From assembly GCF_020618415.1 (NCBI RefSeq), contig NZ_CP085345.1, positions 124,001-188,000 of the forward strand: DNA of 64,000 nucleotides. The letters run 5' to 3'. Positions within the stretch are counted from its first letter, which is position 1. Every line of letters starts with the position of its first letter. The notes beneath the pieces were generated by a model. That model had not been told where the DNA came from and did not search any database. It saw nothing but the letters and a program-made list of their open reading frames with translations. Made by a program: the position numbers and the translations under genes. Origin of the DNA: Cupriavidus sp. MP-37 (lineage in GTDB: Bacteria > Pseudomonadota > Gammaproteobacteria > Burkholderiales > Burkholderiaceae). Shown piece by piece: positions 54,068 to 63,635 of the stretch.

Positions 54068-54188
54068 TGCCCTGACACTGCGGGGCAGCCGCCCCGGCAG
54101 ACCGCACACCGAAGCACACCGAAGCACACCGAAGCACCGTGCCGCGCAGGCTTGCGCGGCGTGGCGGCTTCCTACATCCGTACGACTC

Positions 54189-55046
54189 ATGAACGTCTAT
54201 CTGTTGCAGGTGATCAACGGCGTCGGCATAGGCATGCTCTACTTCCTGCTGGCGGTAGGGCTGTCGATCGTGTTCGGCCTGTTGCGCTTCGTCAATTTCG
54301 CCCATGGCGCCTTCTATGCGCTGGGCGCCTATCTCTGCTTCCAGGCGCTGCAGTTCGGCATGAACTTCTGGGCGGCGCTGGTGCTGGCCCCGATCCTCAT
54401 CGGCGCGCTGGCGTGGCTGACCGAGAAGCTCATGCTGCGCCACGTCTACGCGCAGCCGCACGAGTTCCACATCCTGGTCACGGTGGGCCTGGCGCTGGCC
54501 ATCCAGGAACTCATCATCGTCGGCTGGGGACCGCTCGGCGTCGACGTGCCGCCGCCGGATGCGCTGCAGGGCGTGGTGATGTGGGGCGACTTCATCTATC
54601 CCAAGTACCGCCTGTTCGTGATCGGCTTTACCGGCCTGCTGGCCATCGGCCTGTGGTGGCTGCTGGAAGGCACGCGCCTGGGCAGCGCGGTGCGCGCCGG
54701 CAGCGAATCCACCGAGATGGTGTCGCTGCTCGGCATCAATGTGTTCCGGCTGTTCAGCCTGATGTTCGCGCTCGGCGCCGCCACCGCGGCGATCGCCGGC
54801 GTGCTGGCCGCGCCGATCCGCGGCGCCGAGCCGTTCATGGGCGTCGAGGCGCTGGGCGTGGCCTTTATCGTGGTGGTGGTCGGCGGCATGGGCAGCTTTA
54901 CCGGGGCACTGGTGGGCGGCCTGCTGGTCGGCGTGGTGCAGAGCCTGATGAGCACGCTGTGGCCCGAGGGCGCGCGGCTGATGATCTACGTCGCCATGGC
55001 CGCGGTGCTGCTGCTGCGTCCGCATGGCTTGCTGGGGAGGGGATGA
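54189..55046 (+). CDS. Branched-chain-type ABC transporter permease (LivH-like)
   Basis: 285 residues, about eight transmembrane helices. LivH pattern: INGVGIGMLYFLLAVGLSIV, FGLLRFVNFAHGAFYALGAY and the ABC-interacting GSAVRAGSESTEMVSLLGIN. It forms the inner-membrane channel with the LivM-like protein whose gene overlaps it by four bases. The 121-bp gap after the binding-protein gene contains a short tandem repeat of ACACCGAAGC (54111-54137). Confidence 0.92.
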   Translation: MNVYLLQVINGVGIGMLYFLLAVGLSIVFGLLRFVNFAHGAFYALGAYLCFQALQFGMNFWAALVLAPILIGALAWLTEKLMLRHVYAQPHEFHILVTVGLALAIQELIIVGWGPLGVDVPPPDALQGVVMWGDFIYPKYRLFVIGFTGLLAIGLWWLLEGTRLGSAVRAGSESTEMVSLLGINVFRLFSLMFALGAATAAIAGVLAAPIRGAEPFMGVEALGVAFIVVVVGGMGSFTGALVGGLLVGVVQSLMSTLWPEGARLMIYVAMAAVLLLRPHGLLGRG

Positions 55047-56037
55047 TGGCTAGGCAAAGACAATGGCTCTTGCGCTACCGCTTCTGGTGGCTGGCACTTG
55101 GCGTCACGCTGCTGCTGCCGTTGACGATGCGCTCCGGCACGCTCGCCACCGAAGTGCTGATCTACGCGATGGCCGCGATGGCGTGCAACCTGCTGCTCGG
55201 CTACACCGGCCTGCTGTCGTTCGGCCAGGGCATCTTCTTTGGCCTGGGCAGCTATGCGGTGGGGCTGGCGCTGACCCGCGCCAGCCTGCCGATGCCGCTG
55301 GCGCTGGCGCTGGCGATCGCCATCGGCGCGGCCGCGGCGGCGCTGGTGGGCTGGTTTGCGATCCGCCAGCGCGGCACCTACTTCGTGATGCTGACGCTGG
55401 CGTTCGCGCAGATGTTCTACTTCCTCGCCTATACGATGCCCGGCATCACCGGCGGCGACAACGGGCTGCTCGACATCCCGCGTCCGCCGCTGTCCGTGGC
55501 CGGCCATGCGCTGGTGCCGCTGGCGTCGCCATGGCAGTTCTATGGCTTTGTCGCGGTGCTGTTCCTGGCGGTGTTCCTGGCGGTGCTGCGCGTGACCGAA
55601 TCCGTGCTGGGACGCACGCTGCTGGCCATCCGCGACAACGAAGAGCGCGCGCTGGCGGTCGGCTACAACGTCAAGGCGTTCAAGCTGCTGGCGTTCATGG
55701 TCTCGGGCGCGGTCACCGGGCTGGCCGGCGCGCTGCACGCCATGCTGACCGGCATCGCGCCGCTCACCAATATCGACTACCACGCCAGCGAGATGATCCT
55801 GGTGATGACCGTGATCGGCGGCACCGGCAATATCTTCGCGTCGGTGCTGGGCGCGGCCTTCTATGTGCTGCTGGCGGACTGGCTGTCGACGCTGTGGCCG
55901 CGCTGGCTGATGCTGCTCGGCTTCCTGCTGATCGCGGTCAGCCTGTTCATGCAGCGCGGGCTGTGGGGGCTGGGTGCCACGCTATGGGATCGACTGCGCG
56001 GCGTGCGCCGCGCGCCCGTCACGCAGGAGGAAAGCGC

Positions 56038-56041
<4 letters not shown>
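55043..56041 (+). CDS. Branched-chain-type ABC transporter permease (LivM-like)
   Basis: 332 residues, multi-spanning, with the LivM signature YTGLLSFGQGIFFGLGSYAV and coupling loop LLAIRDNEERALAVGYNVKA. Start ATG at 55043 overlaps the stop of the previous permease; an adjacent in-frame ATG at 55046 is equivalent. Partner of the LivH-like permease in the importer. Confidence 0.92.
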
Positions 56042-56807
<766 letters not shown>

Positions 56808-56811
<4 letters not shown>

Positions 56812-57512
56812 TGCTCGACGTACAGGAGATCCATGGCTACTACGGCAAGAGCCATGTGCTGCAGGGCGTATCGCTGGCGGTAGGCGAAGGCGAACTGGTA
56901 ACGCTGCTGGGGCGCAACGGCGCCGGCAAGTCGACCACGCTCAAGGCCATCGCCGGCGTGGTCCAGCCCCGCGGCGGGCGTGTCGTTTTCCGCGGCAAGG
57001 ACGTCGCCGGCATGGCGCCGCACCGGATTGCCGCCGAAGGCCTGTGCCTGGTGCCCGAGCACCGCGGCATCTTCAAGCTGCTGACGGTGGAAGAGAACCT
57101 CAAGCTGGCCGCGCGCCGCGATTCGCCATGGCAGTTGCCGGACATCTACCGCATCTTCCCGCGCCTGCGCGAGCGGCGCGGCAACGGCGGTGCGCAGCTG
57201 TCCGGCGGCGAGCAGCAGATGCTGGCGATCGGGCGCGCCATGATGAATCATCCGCGCCTGCTGATGCTCGACGAGCCGGTCGAAGGGCTGGCGCCGGTGA
57301 TCGTCGAAGAGATCGTGGCGCAGCTCAAGGTCATCAAGGCCGCCGGCGTGCCGATCCTGCTGGTGGAGCAGAACCTGGAGGTCTGCACGCAGCTGGCCGA
57401 CCGCCACGTGATCATCGAGCAGGGCAGGGTGGTCTACAGCGGCAGCAACGAGGCGTTCCGCGCCGACGAGGCGGTCAAGGACCGCTATCTCGGCGTCGGC
57501 CTGGCGGCCTGA
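56808..57512 (+). CDS. ABC transporter ATP-binding protein (LivF-like)
   Basis: 234 residues. Walker A GRNGAGKST, signature LSGGEQQML, Walker B LLMLDEPVEGLAP and switch His/Gln region ILLVEQNLEV. Second ATPase of the heterodimeric motor. Start overlaps the LivG-like stop (ATGATG; either ATG is possible). It is followed after 50 bp by the M20 hydrolase. Confidence 0.93.
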
Positions 57513-57562
57513 CCCATGGATCATGCAGGCCGCGATGCCGGCCGACCGATACGAGGAATGAC

Positions 57563-58846
57563 ATGACGACTTTGCAAGCCGCGCGTGCGGCTGCGGCCGC
57601 TGCCGGCGCGCGCGCCGACCTGCGCATCGACGGCCAGCGCCTGTGGGACACGCTGATGCGCCTGGCCACCATCGGCGCCACGCCCAGAGGCGGCGTCTGC
57701 CGGCTGGCGCTGACCGAGCTGGACCGCCAGGGCCGCGACTTCTTTGTCGCCGAGGCGAAAGCGGCCGGATGCACGATCCGCGTCGATGCCATCGGCAATA
57801 TCTTTGCGCGGCGCGCCGGGCGCGACGACGCCCTGCCGCCGGTGATGACCGGCAGCCATATCGACACCCAGCCCACCGGCGGCAAGTTCGACGGCAACTA
57901 CGGCGTGTTCGCCGGCATCGAAGTGCTGCGCACGCTGGCCGACGCCGGCATCGTCACCGATGCCCCGCTCGAGGTCGCGGTCTGGACCAACGAAGAAGGC
58001 TCGCGCTTCGTCCCGGTGATGATGGGCTCGGGCGCGTTCATCGGCGAGTTTGCGCTGGCGGACGTGCTGCAGCAGCGCGACCGCGATGGCATCAGCGTCG
58101 GACAGGCGCTGCAGGCGATCGGCTATGCCGGGCCGGAGCCGGTCGGCGGGCGCGCGGTCGGCGCCTACTTTGAAGCGCATATCGAGCAGGGGCCGGTGCT
58201 GGAGGCCAACGACACCACCATCGGCGTGGTCACCGGCGCGCTCGGCCAGCGCTGGTACGACGTGGTGCTGACCGGGATGGAAGCACACGCCGGCCCCACG
58301 CCGATGGCGCTGCGCAAGGATGCGCTGCTGGCGGCGTCGGAGCTGGTCGGCATCGTCAACCGCATCGCGCTCGATCATCCTCCGCATGGCCGCGGCACGG
58401 TGGGTTGCCTGGGCGTGCATCCCGATTCGCGCAACGTCATCCCCGGCAAGGTGACGATGACGGTGGACCTGCGCGCAGGCGACGACAAGGTGCTGTCCGC
58501 GATGGACGCGGCGCTGCACCAGCAGGTTGCGGCATTGGCGGCGCGCAGCGGCATCGGCATCGACCTGCGGCAGGTGGTGTACTTCCCGCCGCAGCCGTTC
58601 GATGCGCGGCTGGTGGAGGCGGTGCGGGGTGGCGCGCGCCGGCTCGGCCATTCCGCCATGGACGTGATCAGCGGTGCCGGCCATGACGCGGTCTACCTGG
58701 CCCGCGTCGCCCCGGCTGCGATGATCTTCGTGCCGTGCAAGGACGGCATCAGCCACAACGAAATCGAAGACGCCCGCCCCGAGCACCTCGAAGCCGGCTG
58801 CAACGTGCTGCTGCACGCCATGCTCGATGCCGCGACGCGGCCCTGA
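57563..58846 (+). CDS. M20-family Zn-dependent amidohydrolase (allantoate amidohydrolase / N-carbamoylase type)
   Basis: 427 residues of the hydantoinase/carbamoylase subgroup of peptidase family M20. Metal-site motifs: TGSHIDTQPTGGKFDGNYGV (His and Asp), WTNEEGSRFVPVMMGS (Glu-Glu), FEAHIEQGPVLE and the C-terminal SGAGHDAVYLA with ISHNEIED. It hydrolyses N-carbamoyl or ureido groups, such as those of N-carbamoyl-amino acids, allantoate or ureidopropionate, releasing ammonia and CO2. Cotranscribed with the importer, it would process the imported compound in the cytoplasm. Confidence 0.88.
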   Translation: MTTLQAARAAAAAAGARADLRIDGQRLWDTLMRLATIGATPRGGVCRLALTELDRQGRDFFVAEAKAAGCTIRVDAIGNIFARRAGRDDALPPVMTGSHIDTQPTGGKFDGNYGVFAGIEVLRTLADAGIVTDAPLEVAVWTNEEGSRFVPVMMGSGAFIGEFALADVLQQRDRDGISVGQALQAIGYAGPEPVGGRAVGAYFEAHIEQGPVLEANDTTIGVVTGALGQRWYDVVLTGMEAHAGPTPMALRKDALLAASELVGIVNRIALDHPPHGRGTVGCLGVHPDSRNVIPGKVTMTVDLRAGDDKVLSAMDAALHQQVAALAARSGIGIDLRQVVYFPPQPFDARLVEAVRGGARRLGHSAMDVISGAGHDAVYLARVAPAAMIFVPCKDGISHNEIEDARPEHLEAGCNVLLHAMLDAATRP

Positions 58847-58872
58847 CCCCTGAACCCTGAACGGACTGCCCG

Positions 58873-60363
58873 ATGAAGATCCTGATTGCCCGACTCAATC
58901 ACGAGACCAATACCTTTTCACCGGTGCCGACGCCGCTGGCCGCGTTCGCGCCGGCCTATGGCGACGCCGCCTATCGCGCTGCCAAAGGCACCCGCACCGC
59001 GGCCGCCGCCTTCATCGACCTGGTCGAGGCCGCCGGTGCCGAGATCGTGGTGCCGGTGATCGCCGCAGCCAACCCGAGCGGACGCGTCGCCGCCGATGCC
59101 TACATCCACCTGTGCGACACCATCATCGCCGCCGCCGACGGCTGCGACGCGGTGATGCTCGACCTGCATGGCGCGATGGTCGCCGAGAACAGCGACGACG
59201 GCGAAGGCGACCTGCTGCGCCGCCTGCGCGCCGTGCTGCCGCATGCGCCGGTCGCGGTTGCGCTGGACCTGCACGGCAATATCACGCAGGCGCTGGTCGA
59301 CCATGCCGACATCGCCGTCAGCTTCAAGACCTACCCGCACGTGGACATGTACGAAACCGGCGAGCACGCCGGCCGGCTGCTGCTGGACATGGTGTCGGGA
59401 CGCGTGCGCCCGGTGATGGCGTGGCGGCGCCCGCCGCTGATCACCCACACCTTGCGCAGCCGCACCGACGAAGGCGCCATGCAGCGCGCCGTGGCGCTGG
59501 CGCGCGAAGCCGAGCGGGACGGCATGCTGGCGGTGTCGGTGCTGGCCGGCTTCGGCCTGGCCGACATCGCCGCGCCATGCCTGAGCGTGATCGTGGTCGG
59601 CGATGGCGACCAAGCCAGGGCCGACGAAGTCGCCAGCCGGATTGCGGCGCAGGCCTGGGCCGAGCGCGATGCCTTTGCTTACCAGGCCGAGCCACTGGCC
59701 AACTCCATCGCGCGCGCCGCGCAGCTTGCCGACAGGGCGCATCACGCGGACGCGGGCCCGGTGCTGCTGCTCGACCATGGCGACAATTGCATGTCCGGCG
59801 GCACCTGCGACAACATGGCGGTGCTGCACGAAGCGCTGGCGCAGGGGCTGACCGGCATCGCGGTCGGACCCGTGTGCGACCCGGAGGCGGTGGCGGCGCT
59901 GGTCGATGCCGGCGTCGGCGCCAGCATCACGCTGCCGGTCGGCGACAAGGTGGCGTTGCCCCAGCTGGAGGTCTATCCCGAAAGCAGGCCGCTGACCGGC
60001 ACGGTGGCGGCGATCAGCGACGGCGAGTACACCATCACCGGTCCCACCTACACCGGACAACGCATCCGCATGGGACGCACCGCGGTCCTCGATATCGGCG
60101 CTGCGCAGGTGATCGTGACCGAGACCCCGCAAGAACACTGGGACCTGGGGATTTTCACGCATATCGGCATCGACCCGCATCGGGCCCGGTTCCTGCTGCT
60201 GAAGTCGCGCATGTACTGCCGGCCGGTGTTCGTGCCGATCGCCAGGGCGGTGGTAGAGTGCGACGGCGAGGGGGTTACCAGTTCGCGCTACGAGCGGTTT
60301 CCGTTCCGGCGGGTCAGCAGGCCGGTTTATCCGCTCGACGATAGTGCTGACTGGGCGGGATAG
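58873..60363 (+). CDS. M81-family metallopeptidase (MlrC-like)
   Basis: 496 residues of peptidase family M81, whose named member MlrC degrades linearised microcystin peptides. Conserved segments: RLNHETNTFSPVPTPLAAF, MLDLHGAMVAEN, ALDLHGNITQALVDHADIAV (metal-binding Asp/His), YPHVDMYETGEHA and DHGDNCMSGGTCDN. It starts 26 bp after the M20 gene and ends the operon. Most chromosomal M81 genes sit with ABC importers and probably act on modified small peptides or amides, not on microcystin. Substrate unknown. Confidence 0.87.
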   Translation: MKILIARLNHETNTFSPVPTPLAAFAPAYGDAAYRAAKGTRTAAAAFIDLVEAAGAEIVVPVIAAANPSGRVAADAYIHLCDTIIAAADGCDAVMLDLHGAMVAENSDDGEGDLLRRLRAVLPHAPVAVALDLHGNITQALVDHADIAVSFKTYPHVDMYETGEHAGRLLLDMVSGRVRPVMAWRRPPLITHTLRSRTDEGAMQRAVALAREAERDGMLAVSVLAGFGLADIAAPCLSVIVVGDGDQARADEVASRIAAQAWAERDAFAYQAEPLANSIARAAQLADRAHHADAGPVLLLDHGDNCMSGGTCDNMAVLHEALAQGLTGIAVGPVCDPEAVAALVDAGVGASITLPVGDKVALPQLEVYPESRPLTGTVAAISDGEYTITGPTYTGQRIRMGRTAVLDIGAAQVIVTETPQEHWDLGIFTHIGIDPHRARFLLLKSRMYCRPVFVPIARAVVECDGEGVTSSRYERFPFRRVSRPVYPLDDSADWAG

Positions 60364-60416
60364 GCGTGCTGGTGGGGTGCTTGCGCCGGGGATTCAATCA
60401 GGCGGCCAAGCGTCAA

Positions 60417-60443
60417 CCAAGCCAGGTCAGATCGCTGGCTTGG
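60417..60443. terminator. Bidirectional hairpin terminator
   Basis: CCAAGCCAG and CTGGCTTGG form a perfect 9-bp stem with a 9-base loop between the convergent M81 and cupin genes. It ends the liv-type operon and marks a change to less GC-extreme DNA. Confidence 0.55.
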
Positions 60444-60457
60444 CGACGCAGGCCGCC

Positions 60458-60916
60458 TCAACGCTTCAATGGTGTGGTTAGCACGGTTTCATTCGTATCC
60501 ACGACGAACACCGCAAGCAGCTTGGCGGGCTCGGTCTTGCTTGCGTTGGCGCTGACATCGTGCCGGTCGCCAGGCATTTCGGTGAAGTTCTGGCCCTTCG
60601 TGAAGGTGCGAAGTGGTCCGCCGTTGAGCTGGTTCAGCACGGCGCCTTCGAGCACTGTTGCGTAGATCAGTGCCGACCTGGCGTGGGTATGCGCAGCATT
60701 GACGCCGCCCGGCTCATACTCCACCAGTACGCCCTTGATACTCTTGCCCGGCAGGTTCGGAATTTCCTGCTGGTACACGAGTGTGGCCTTCACACCCGTG
60801 GAGGTCGTTGCCAGTTCTTGCACTGGCACAGTTGCCTGGTGGCCGGAATGGTCTTGGGCCAGGGCTGCCTGCAAGGGCAGGCAGGCCAGGAGCATCGACG
60901 CCATAAAATGCTTCAT
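60458..60916 (-). CDS. Exported cupin-domain protein
   Basis: 152 residues; signal peptide MKHFMASMLLACLPLQAALA then QDHSGHQ. The single cupin domain has motif 1 EPGGVNAAHTHARSALIYAT and motif 2 around NFTEMPGDRHDVSANAS. The His residues could bind a metal. Periplasmic single-domain cupins of this kind have varied or unknown roles. It starts 27 bp after the NmrA-like reductase gene on the same strand, so the two are probably one operon controlled by the divergent MocR regulator. Confidence 0.82.
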   Translation of the reverse strand: MKHFMASMLLACLPLQAALAQDHSGHQATVPVQELATTSTGVKATLVYQQEIPNLPGKSIKGVLVEYEPGGVNAAHTHARSALIYATVLEGAVLNQLNGGPLRTFTKGQNFTEMPGDRHDVSANASKTEPAKLLAVFVVDTNETVLTTPLKR

Positions 60917-60943
60917 GTTGTATCTCCGGTGCGGATCTTTGGC

Positions 60944-61696
60944 TTACTGCGCATGCGCGCGCGCCAGCCACTGGTCGAGACTGGTGCTGCCGATGCGTGC
61001 GTCGGCCAGCGGAACCAGCGACAGTTTTTCGACGTGGCCGCCGTAATATCGCGCGTCGCGGTCGGTTACGACGGTGCGCGCGTCGCCCACCGACTTCAAA
61101 TAGCGTGAAACGATCTCCGCGAACGGCGCGCGGTCCGGTCCGGCGATGTCGATGGTGCCGTTCAGCGGCGCCGCGGTGGCGACCTGCGCCAGCGCCGCCG
61201 CGACGTCGTCGGCGGCGATCGGCTGGAACAGTCCGTCGCCAAGACGCACCGTGTCACCGTCCGTGCCGTAATCCGCGATGCCGCCGATGAACTCCATGAA
61301 CTGCGTGGCGCGCACGATCGTGTATGGCACACCGGCCGCGTCGATCACCGCTTCCTGCGCAACCTTGGCCCGGAAATAGGCGTTGTCCGGCATGCGGTCA
61401 GTACCGACGATCGACAGCGCGACGTGATGGCGCACGCCTGCCGCGACCTCGGCCTTGCCCAGGTTGCTTGCTGAGGTGCGAAAGAAGTCGAGCACCGCCT
61501 GCGGCTCCCAGGATGGTGCGTTTGTCACATCGACGACGACATCGGCGTTCACCAATGCCTGGCTCAGTCCCGCGCCGGTCAGTGTATTGACACCGGTACG
61601 CGGCGATGCGGCGACCGCCGTATGGCCGGCCTGTTCGAGCAGTTTGACAAGACGTGAGCCGATCAGGCCGGAACCACCGATGACAACGATCTTCAT
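60944..61696 (-). CDS. NmrA-like / atypical SDR NAD(P)-binding protein
   Basis: 250 residues with an N-terminal Rossmann motif IVVIGGSGLIGSRLVKLLEQ (GGxGxxG) and VDVTNAPSWEPQAVLDFF; PYTIVRATQFMEFIGGIADY is typical of NmrA/NAD(P)H-binding proteins. It lacks the classical YxxxK catalytic pair, so it may be a redox sensor or an atypical reductase. Start is the ATG of MKIVVIGG. It is divergent from the MocR gene, whose paired palindromes lie in between. Confidence 0.85.
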   Translation of the reverse strand: MKIVVIGGSGLIGSRLVKLLEQAGHTAVAASPRTGVNTLTGAGLSQALVNADVVVDVTNAPSWEPQAVLDFFRTSASNLGKAEVAAGVRHHVALSIVGTDRMPDNAYFRAKVAQEAVIDAAGVPYTIVRATQFMEFIGGIADYGTDGDTVRLGDGLFQPIAADDVAAALAQVATAAPLNGTIDIAGPDRAPFAEIVSRYLKSVGDARTVVTDRDARYYGGHVEKLSLVPLADARIGSTSLDQWLARAHAQ

Positions 61697-61788
61697 GGCA
61701 GATACTCCATATGTGGGTTGAGGAACGCGCTGCTCGCCTGGCGCTGCGGCATCGCTGATTTGCCGGTCACCGTCGCATCGCATGAAGC

Positions 61789-61803
61789 CATTGTGGAACA
61801 ATG
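61789..61803. promoter_or_regulatory. Candidate MocR operator A
   Basis: CATTGT-GGA-ACAATG is a perfect 6-3-6 inverted repeat between the NmrA-like gene and the MocR gene. Its half-site ATTG/CAAT recurs in operator B 36 bp away (centre to centre). Confidence 0.45.
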
Positions 61804-61825
61804 ATGCCCTATGAATAAGGGCCAA

Positions 61826-61838
61826 GAATTGACAATTC
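61826..61838. promoter_or_regulatory. Candidate MocR operator B
   Basis: GAATTG-A-CAATTC is a perfect 6-1-6 inverted repeat in the same gap, 45 bp before the preferred MocR start. Paired sites are typical of MocR-type dimers that bridge two boxes. Confidence 0.45.
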
Positions 61839-61882
61839 GACTAGGCCAAGTTGTTGTTGCCCCTTTTGCCCGTGAGACTGTG

Positions 61883-63400
61883 ATGACGGTACGCAACCCC
61901 ATATTGGCCATCGAGATTGACCGCCGGAAGGCCTTGCCGGTCTATCAGCAGATTTGCGAGCGTTTCAGGACGGCGATAGCGGCAGGGCATCTGCGCCCCG
62001 GCGATCGGGTGCCGGCGTTGCGCGGCCTTGCCACGCAGTTGAATACGGCGCGCGGCACTGTCGAACTGGCGTATACGATCCTGGTCGACGAGGGCTACCT
62101 GCAGATGCGGGGCGCTGCCGGCACCTTTGTATCTCCTTCACTGTCGGCCTCGCAGATGCAGGCCATAGCCGCGGGCGGCCGCCGTGATGCCGCCGATGCG
62201 TTGACCAGCGATAAAGAAAAGGCGCCTTATGCATCACCCGAACCAACGAAAGCACGCCAGCGCGCGATCGCGGTGGCATTGAGCGGCGAGCCGCGGCCCT
62301 TGCAGCCAGGGCTGCCGGCGCTTGACGCGTTTCCGCGCAAGATCTGGAGCCGGATCGTTTCGCGGCATGCGCGCGGTGGCGGACCCGCGATGCTCGCCTA
62401 TCCGGAGCCGGTGGGCTATTTGCCGCTGCGCCAACATATCGCGACCTATCTTGGCCTGTCGCGTGGCGTCACATGCCTGCCCCATCAGGTGTTCATTACC
62501 AGTGGCTATCGCGCGACGCTCGAACTGGTATTGCGCAGTCTCGCGAGCCCCGGCGATCGCATGTGGTTCGAGGACCCCGGTTATCTGCTTGCACGCAACT
62601 TCCTGGCCGAGACCGGCGTCCAGCTCGTACCGGTGCCAGTCGATGCAGAAGGCATCAATGTCGAACGCGGCATCGAACGCGAACCGGAGGCCCGCTTCGC
62701 GCTCGTCACGCCATCGCATCAGAGCCCCCTCGGAAACACGCTTTCGCTCGCCAGGCGCATGGCGTTGCTGACGTGGGCAGAGGCAGCGTCTCGCTGGATC
62801 ATCGAAGATGACTACGACAGCGAGTTCCGCTACCTGGGCCGGCCCTTGCCGGCCTTGAAAAGCCTCGACCGGCATGATCGCGTGCTCTATTGCGGCACCT
62901 TCAGCAAGGTGATGTTCCCCGGTCTTCGGCTGGCATACACCGTGGTGCCCGAGCGCGCCGTCGAGCGGGTTGAACGGGTGGCGTGCAGCATGAATACCGG
63001 CGCGCCCACGCTGTTTCAGGCGGCGTTGGCGGATTTCATTGAACAGGGGCATTTTGCGCGGCATGTGAAACGGATGCGCACGCTATATGGACAGCGGCGC
63101 GTGTTGATTGCGCAAGCGCTGAAGCAGGCGTTTGGAGACCGGTTGACCGTCGAATTGCCACCCGGCGGAATCCAGTTCGCGGTGCAATTCGCCGAATCCG
63201 CCGACGGTCCGGTCGACGATGTCGTAGTCGCCGCGCGCGCCCGTCAGGCGGGGCTGGCGGTACTGCCGCTTTCGAACTGGTATGCCCACGGCCGTATGAG
63301 CGACACGCCGCGTGGCCTGGTGCTGGGTTTCGCGAACATCGCCGATACAGACGAAGCGAACCGTCTCGCGCGTACGCTGCGGGCATGCCTGGATGGCTGA
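61883..63400 (+). CDS. MocR/PdxR-family regulator (GntR helix-turn-helix fused to aminotransferase fold)
   Basis: 505 residues. Winged helix at the N-terminus (LPVYQQICERFRTAIAAGHL; VPALRGLATQLNTARGTVEL), then a class I aminotransferase-like domain with FEDPGYLLARNFL, VTPSHQSPLGNTLSLARR, IIEDDYDSEFRYLGRP and Schiff-base Lys in CGTFSKVMFPGLRLAY. It probably binds PLP as effector. I prefer the ATG at 61883 (MTVRNPILAIEID); an ATG at 61811 would put the start upstream of operator B. Divergent from the NmrA/cupin pair, its likely target. Codon use is less GC-rich than in the rest of the window. Confidence 0.87.
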   Translation: MTVRNPILAIEIDRRKALPVYQQICERFRTAIAAGHLRPGDRVPALRGLATQLNTARGTVELAYTILVDEGYLQMRGAAGTFVSPSLSASQMQAIAAGGRRDAADALTSDKEKAPYASPEPTKARQRAIAVALSGEPRPLQPGLPALDAFPRKIWSRIVSRHARGGGPAMLAYPEPVGYLPLRQHIATYLGLSRGVTCLPHQVFITSGYRATLELVLRSLASPGDRMWFEDPGYLLARNFLAETGVQLVPVPVDAEGINVERGIEREPEARFALVTPSHQSPLGNTLSLARRMALLTWAEAASRWIIEDDYDSEFRYLGRPLPALKSLDRHDRVLYCGTFSKVMFPGLRLAYTVVPERAVERVERVACSMNTGAPTLFQAALADFIEQGHFARHVKRMRTLYGQRRVLIAQALKQAFGDRLTVELPPGGIQFAVQFAESADGPVDDVVVAARARQAGLAVLPLSNWYAHGRMSDTPRGLVLGFANIADTDEANRLARTLRACLDG

Positions 63401-63635
63401 CGCGCGACGCGCGCAGCCAGCGCCGCCACAGTACCGCCACCGACCTCAATGGAGACTCGCCCCCGACGTAGCGGCCGCTATCGTGTGTAAAGCGGCCTCT
63501 GCCTGCCGGTGCGGACGGCTTTTGCGTTCATGCAGTGGCCTCGCCCATCAGTCGTCCACGCATCATCCATAGGTTGCTCAGGGGCGAACAGCGTATGCAA
63601 CTGCTGCGTGTTCCTCATCGGCCGCGATGGCATCT

